From the NCBI GenBank assembly GCA_005223375.1, contig RXOD01004773.1, forward strand, positions 1 to 18,421: 18,421 bases of DNA. The letters run 5' to 3'. How positions within the stretch are numbered: the first letter of the stretch is position 1; each line of letters opens with the position of its first letter. The DNA is from Amoebophrya sp. AT5.2. Taxonomy: Eukaryota > Sar > Dinophyceae > Syndiniales > Amoebophryaceae. Made by a program: the position numbers and the translations under genes. This document shows positions 17,087 through 18,421 of the stretch, one piece after another. Below the pieces are notes generated by a model. That model was not told the DNA's origin. It saw only the letters and a list, made by a program, of their open reading frames with translations, and did not search any database.

Positions 17087-17851
17087 GAGCTGGCCGCTCC
17101 TCAACTTAGTGCCAAGGCCGCGGGGTTTGATTGGCCGAGTACAACGTGGGAGGGGTCGACCTACTGGACGGATTGGGTCCTCGGTCTGCCGGATGATACC
17201 AGCAAAAGGTACGTCTGGGGTGCCTTGCCTCTCCAGGCGCAACAAATATTAGACGAAGACCGCTGGGATACTCTCAAAACGCGTTTGTCAGAGCAAGAGA
17301 TGGCCTCCGACAAGACAGCGACTCCGGACTGGATTGCTGTAACTAAATATATTTATATGTGTATGGATCGAAATCGATTTATGATGAATTCTCTTTGGTG
17401 TCGCAGTCATTCCGTTCCTTCGCATTCAATCTTTTCAATTCCTTGTTCATTGAAGACCAGAACGAAAACGAATGAGAAAGAGGAGCTCACCAGCACTCGA
17501 TCGTCACCCCAGGGACGTCTGGCCGCCTGCTCGCCCGAGGATTATCCGGAGGTCTTCAATAGGACTGTCGGACAGCTCATCAACGATCTGGGTTTTGACA
17601 GCAGCTCAACATCTTCGGTGACATCCGCCGAGGCGTGGAAAAGTATACTTTTGCCGGCGGGGGCCCGCAATCCCAAAGTCGAACTGTTGAGCGACACGAA
17701 CGACTATTGCGCCCTGAGCGCGGCGCTTGCCACGGCCATGTCTGGATCGATCGCGGTAGTCTCGGAGAAGCGTATGTCCCATCGAAACCGGCTGGAAGTG
17801 GATCAAAAAGGGAGCTTCACACAGCATTTTCGCGAGGGAGTTTTTTTTTAG
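17087..17851 (+). CDS. unrecognised protein, two internal or 3' exons
   Basis: Proposed exons: 17087-17338 and 17456 to either 17771 (donor GTATGT) or the TAG at 17849-17851. The first follows an acceptor (TTAG) and has no ATG start, so a 5' exon is missing, perhaps 16679-16735 or the gene at 15885. It is Trp-rich (FDWPSTTWEGSTYWTDWVLG), then a charged helix (QQILDEDRWDTLKTRLSEQE). The second contains EDYPEVFNRTVGQLINDLGF, a Ser-rich stretch and an Ala-rich helix (YCALSAALATAMSGSIAVV). The last 26 residues before the stop look less protein-like, which favours the donor at 17772. The intron 17339-17455 is AT-rich, GT-AG, phase 0. No family is recognised. Confidence 0.5.
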   Translation, partial: ELAAPQLSAKAAGFDWPSTTWEGSTYWTDWVLGLPDDTSKRYVWGALPLQAQQILDEDRWDTLKTRLSEQEMASDKTATPDWIAVTKYIYMCMDRNRFMMNSLWCRSHSVPSHSIFSIPCSLKTRTKTNEKEELTSTRSSPQGRLAACSPEDYPEVFNRTVGQLINDLGFDSSSTSSVTSAEAWKSILLPAGARNPKVELLSDTNDYCALSAALATAMSGSIAVVSEKRMSHRNRLEVDQKGSFTQHFREGVFF

Positions 17852-18199
17852 GCCAAATTCCGAGCTGCTTCCCGGAACATTTCTGCAGCTAATGGGGGAG
17901 ACGTGTAGGCGGCCCCCGTTTCCAGGTCCACCAGGTGCCATCCGGCGTTTGAGTCCGTATACTTATGATAAAATATAAATTGTCTCGCCGTGCAAAGTAG
18001 AGGCGTGCGCTCCTCGGGTTTTGCTGCGCTGATGTCATCATGGAAATTTTGGAAAGGAAGGCTCCGCTCCTTCTCCACCAAAGTCGTTGCGCGTGCTCTA
18101 GTCCGGTTGATTTTTGTAAAGGAAGCTAGGATTTTGATATTGTTCAGGGCGAGCGCGAGAAGACGGCTAATGCTATGGCCAACGCCGGTAGAAGTTTAT
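17848..18199 (-). CDS. minus-strand terminal exon of an unrecognised gene (partial)
   Basis: The frame is open on the minus strand from a stop near 18200 down to TAA (complement of 17848-17850) and has no ATG, so it can only be a 3' exon. The last 45 residues look protein-like (FYHKYTDSNAGWHLVDLETG, then SPPLAAEMFREAARNLA). The exon start is not fixed; AGs on the minus strand near 18174, 18130 and 18104 are options. Its stop overlaps the + strand stop at 17849-17851 by two bases, so the two genes would be tail to tail. No family is recognised. Confidence 0.4.
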
Positions 18200-18201
18200 G
18201 A

Positions 18202-18421
18202 AAAAATCGTATACAACATGAAAAAGCATATAAATTAATAATTTTTTTGCTGGACGAAAGATACGGTTGGGATTACGATTCTCCTGGAAGAGAGGTAACA
18301 ACCACCATTAGTTGTGGCACAACTACGTCGACGACCACGTCGGAACTAGTCGAGAATCATGGACCCGATTGGAATACAGTCGTGTTTAGCTTAAAAACTG
18401 CATGCTTTTTCATGCTATTCA
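18202..18421 (+). CDS. + strand exon running off the right edge (partial)
   Basis: The frame is open from 18202 to the window end. The part from about 18250 looks coding (LLDERYGWDYDSPGREV, then a Thr/Ser-rich run and HGPDWNTVVFSLKT). It has no ATG at a sensible position, so it would be an internal exon, perhaps of the gene at 17087 if that uses the donor at 17772. No acceptor with the matching phase is evident, so another exon or a different gene is possible. Confidence 0.3.

Overview
This window looks like nuclear DNA of a protist, most plausibly an alveolate of the dinoflagellate lineage. The assignment is an inference. No bacterial operon structure is visible. Coding regions are split by short introns (60 to 970 nt) that mostly follow GT-AG, and exon junctions repeatedly fall inside an AGGT-like sequence. 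Every gene I can support well lies on the + strand, which fits unidirectional gene blocks. The two recognisable families (MIF4G of eIF4G and the CAP/SCP fold) are eukaryotic in form here. I found no rRNA, tRNA, CRISPR array or recognisable transposase.

Layout. 1-374: 3' end of a gene with a C-terminal membrane anchor. 989-1456: small protein with an Arg-rich N-terminus and one membrane helix. 1457-2738: mostly unassigned, with a weak minus-strand ORF (2101-2370) that would share a divergent promoter with the next gene. 2739-5958: the best gene, a seven-exon eIF4G-like protein of about 624 residues with a Gly/Tyr/Lys/Asp-rich N-terminus and a C-terminal MIF4G domain. 5959-7358: no confident gene. 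7359-8945: a secreted or membrane-targeted N-terminal exon, then a short coiled-coil reading frame that may or may not belong to it. 8946-10131: intergenic, with a strong hairpin. 10625-13013: a three-exon secreted CAP-superfamily protein of 426 residues. 13233-14594: exons of an unrecognised gene, possibly with a 12-nt microexon. 14595-15550: a degenerate G-rich array followed by inverted repeats. 15885-17851: exons of an unrecognised gene or two adjacent genes. 17848-18421: partial exons on both strands at the right edge.

Functionally the window is a mixture: one translation-initiation scaffold, one or two secreted proteins and several lineage-specific unknowns. No pathway links them. The most interesting structure is in the introns: one eIF4G intron carries a long imperfect inverted repeat overlapping its donor, and several introns are flanked by short direct repeats. 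This recalls mobile introns (introners) of the kind reported in parasitic dinoflagellates, but here it is only a hypothesis.

All exon boundaries were inferred by reading frames, splice signals and, for eIF4G and CAP, family motifs. Without transcripts they are provisional.
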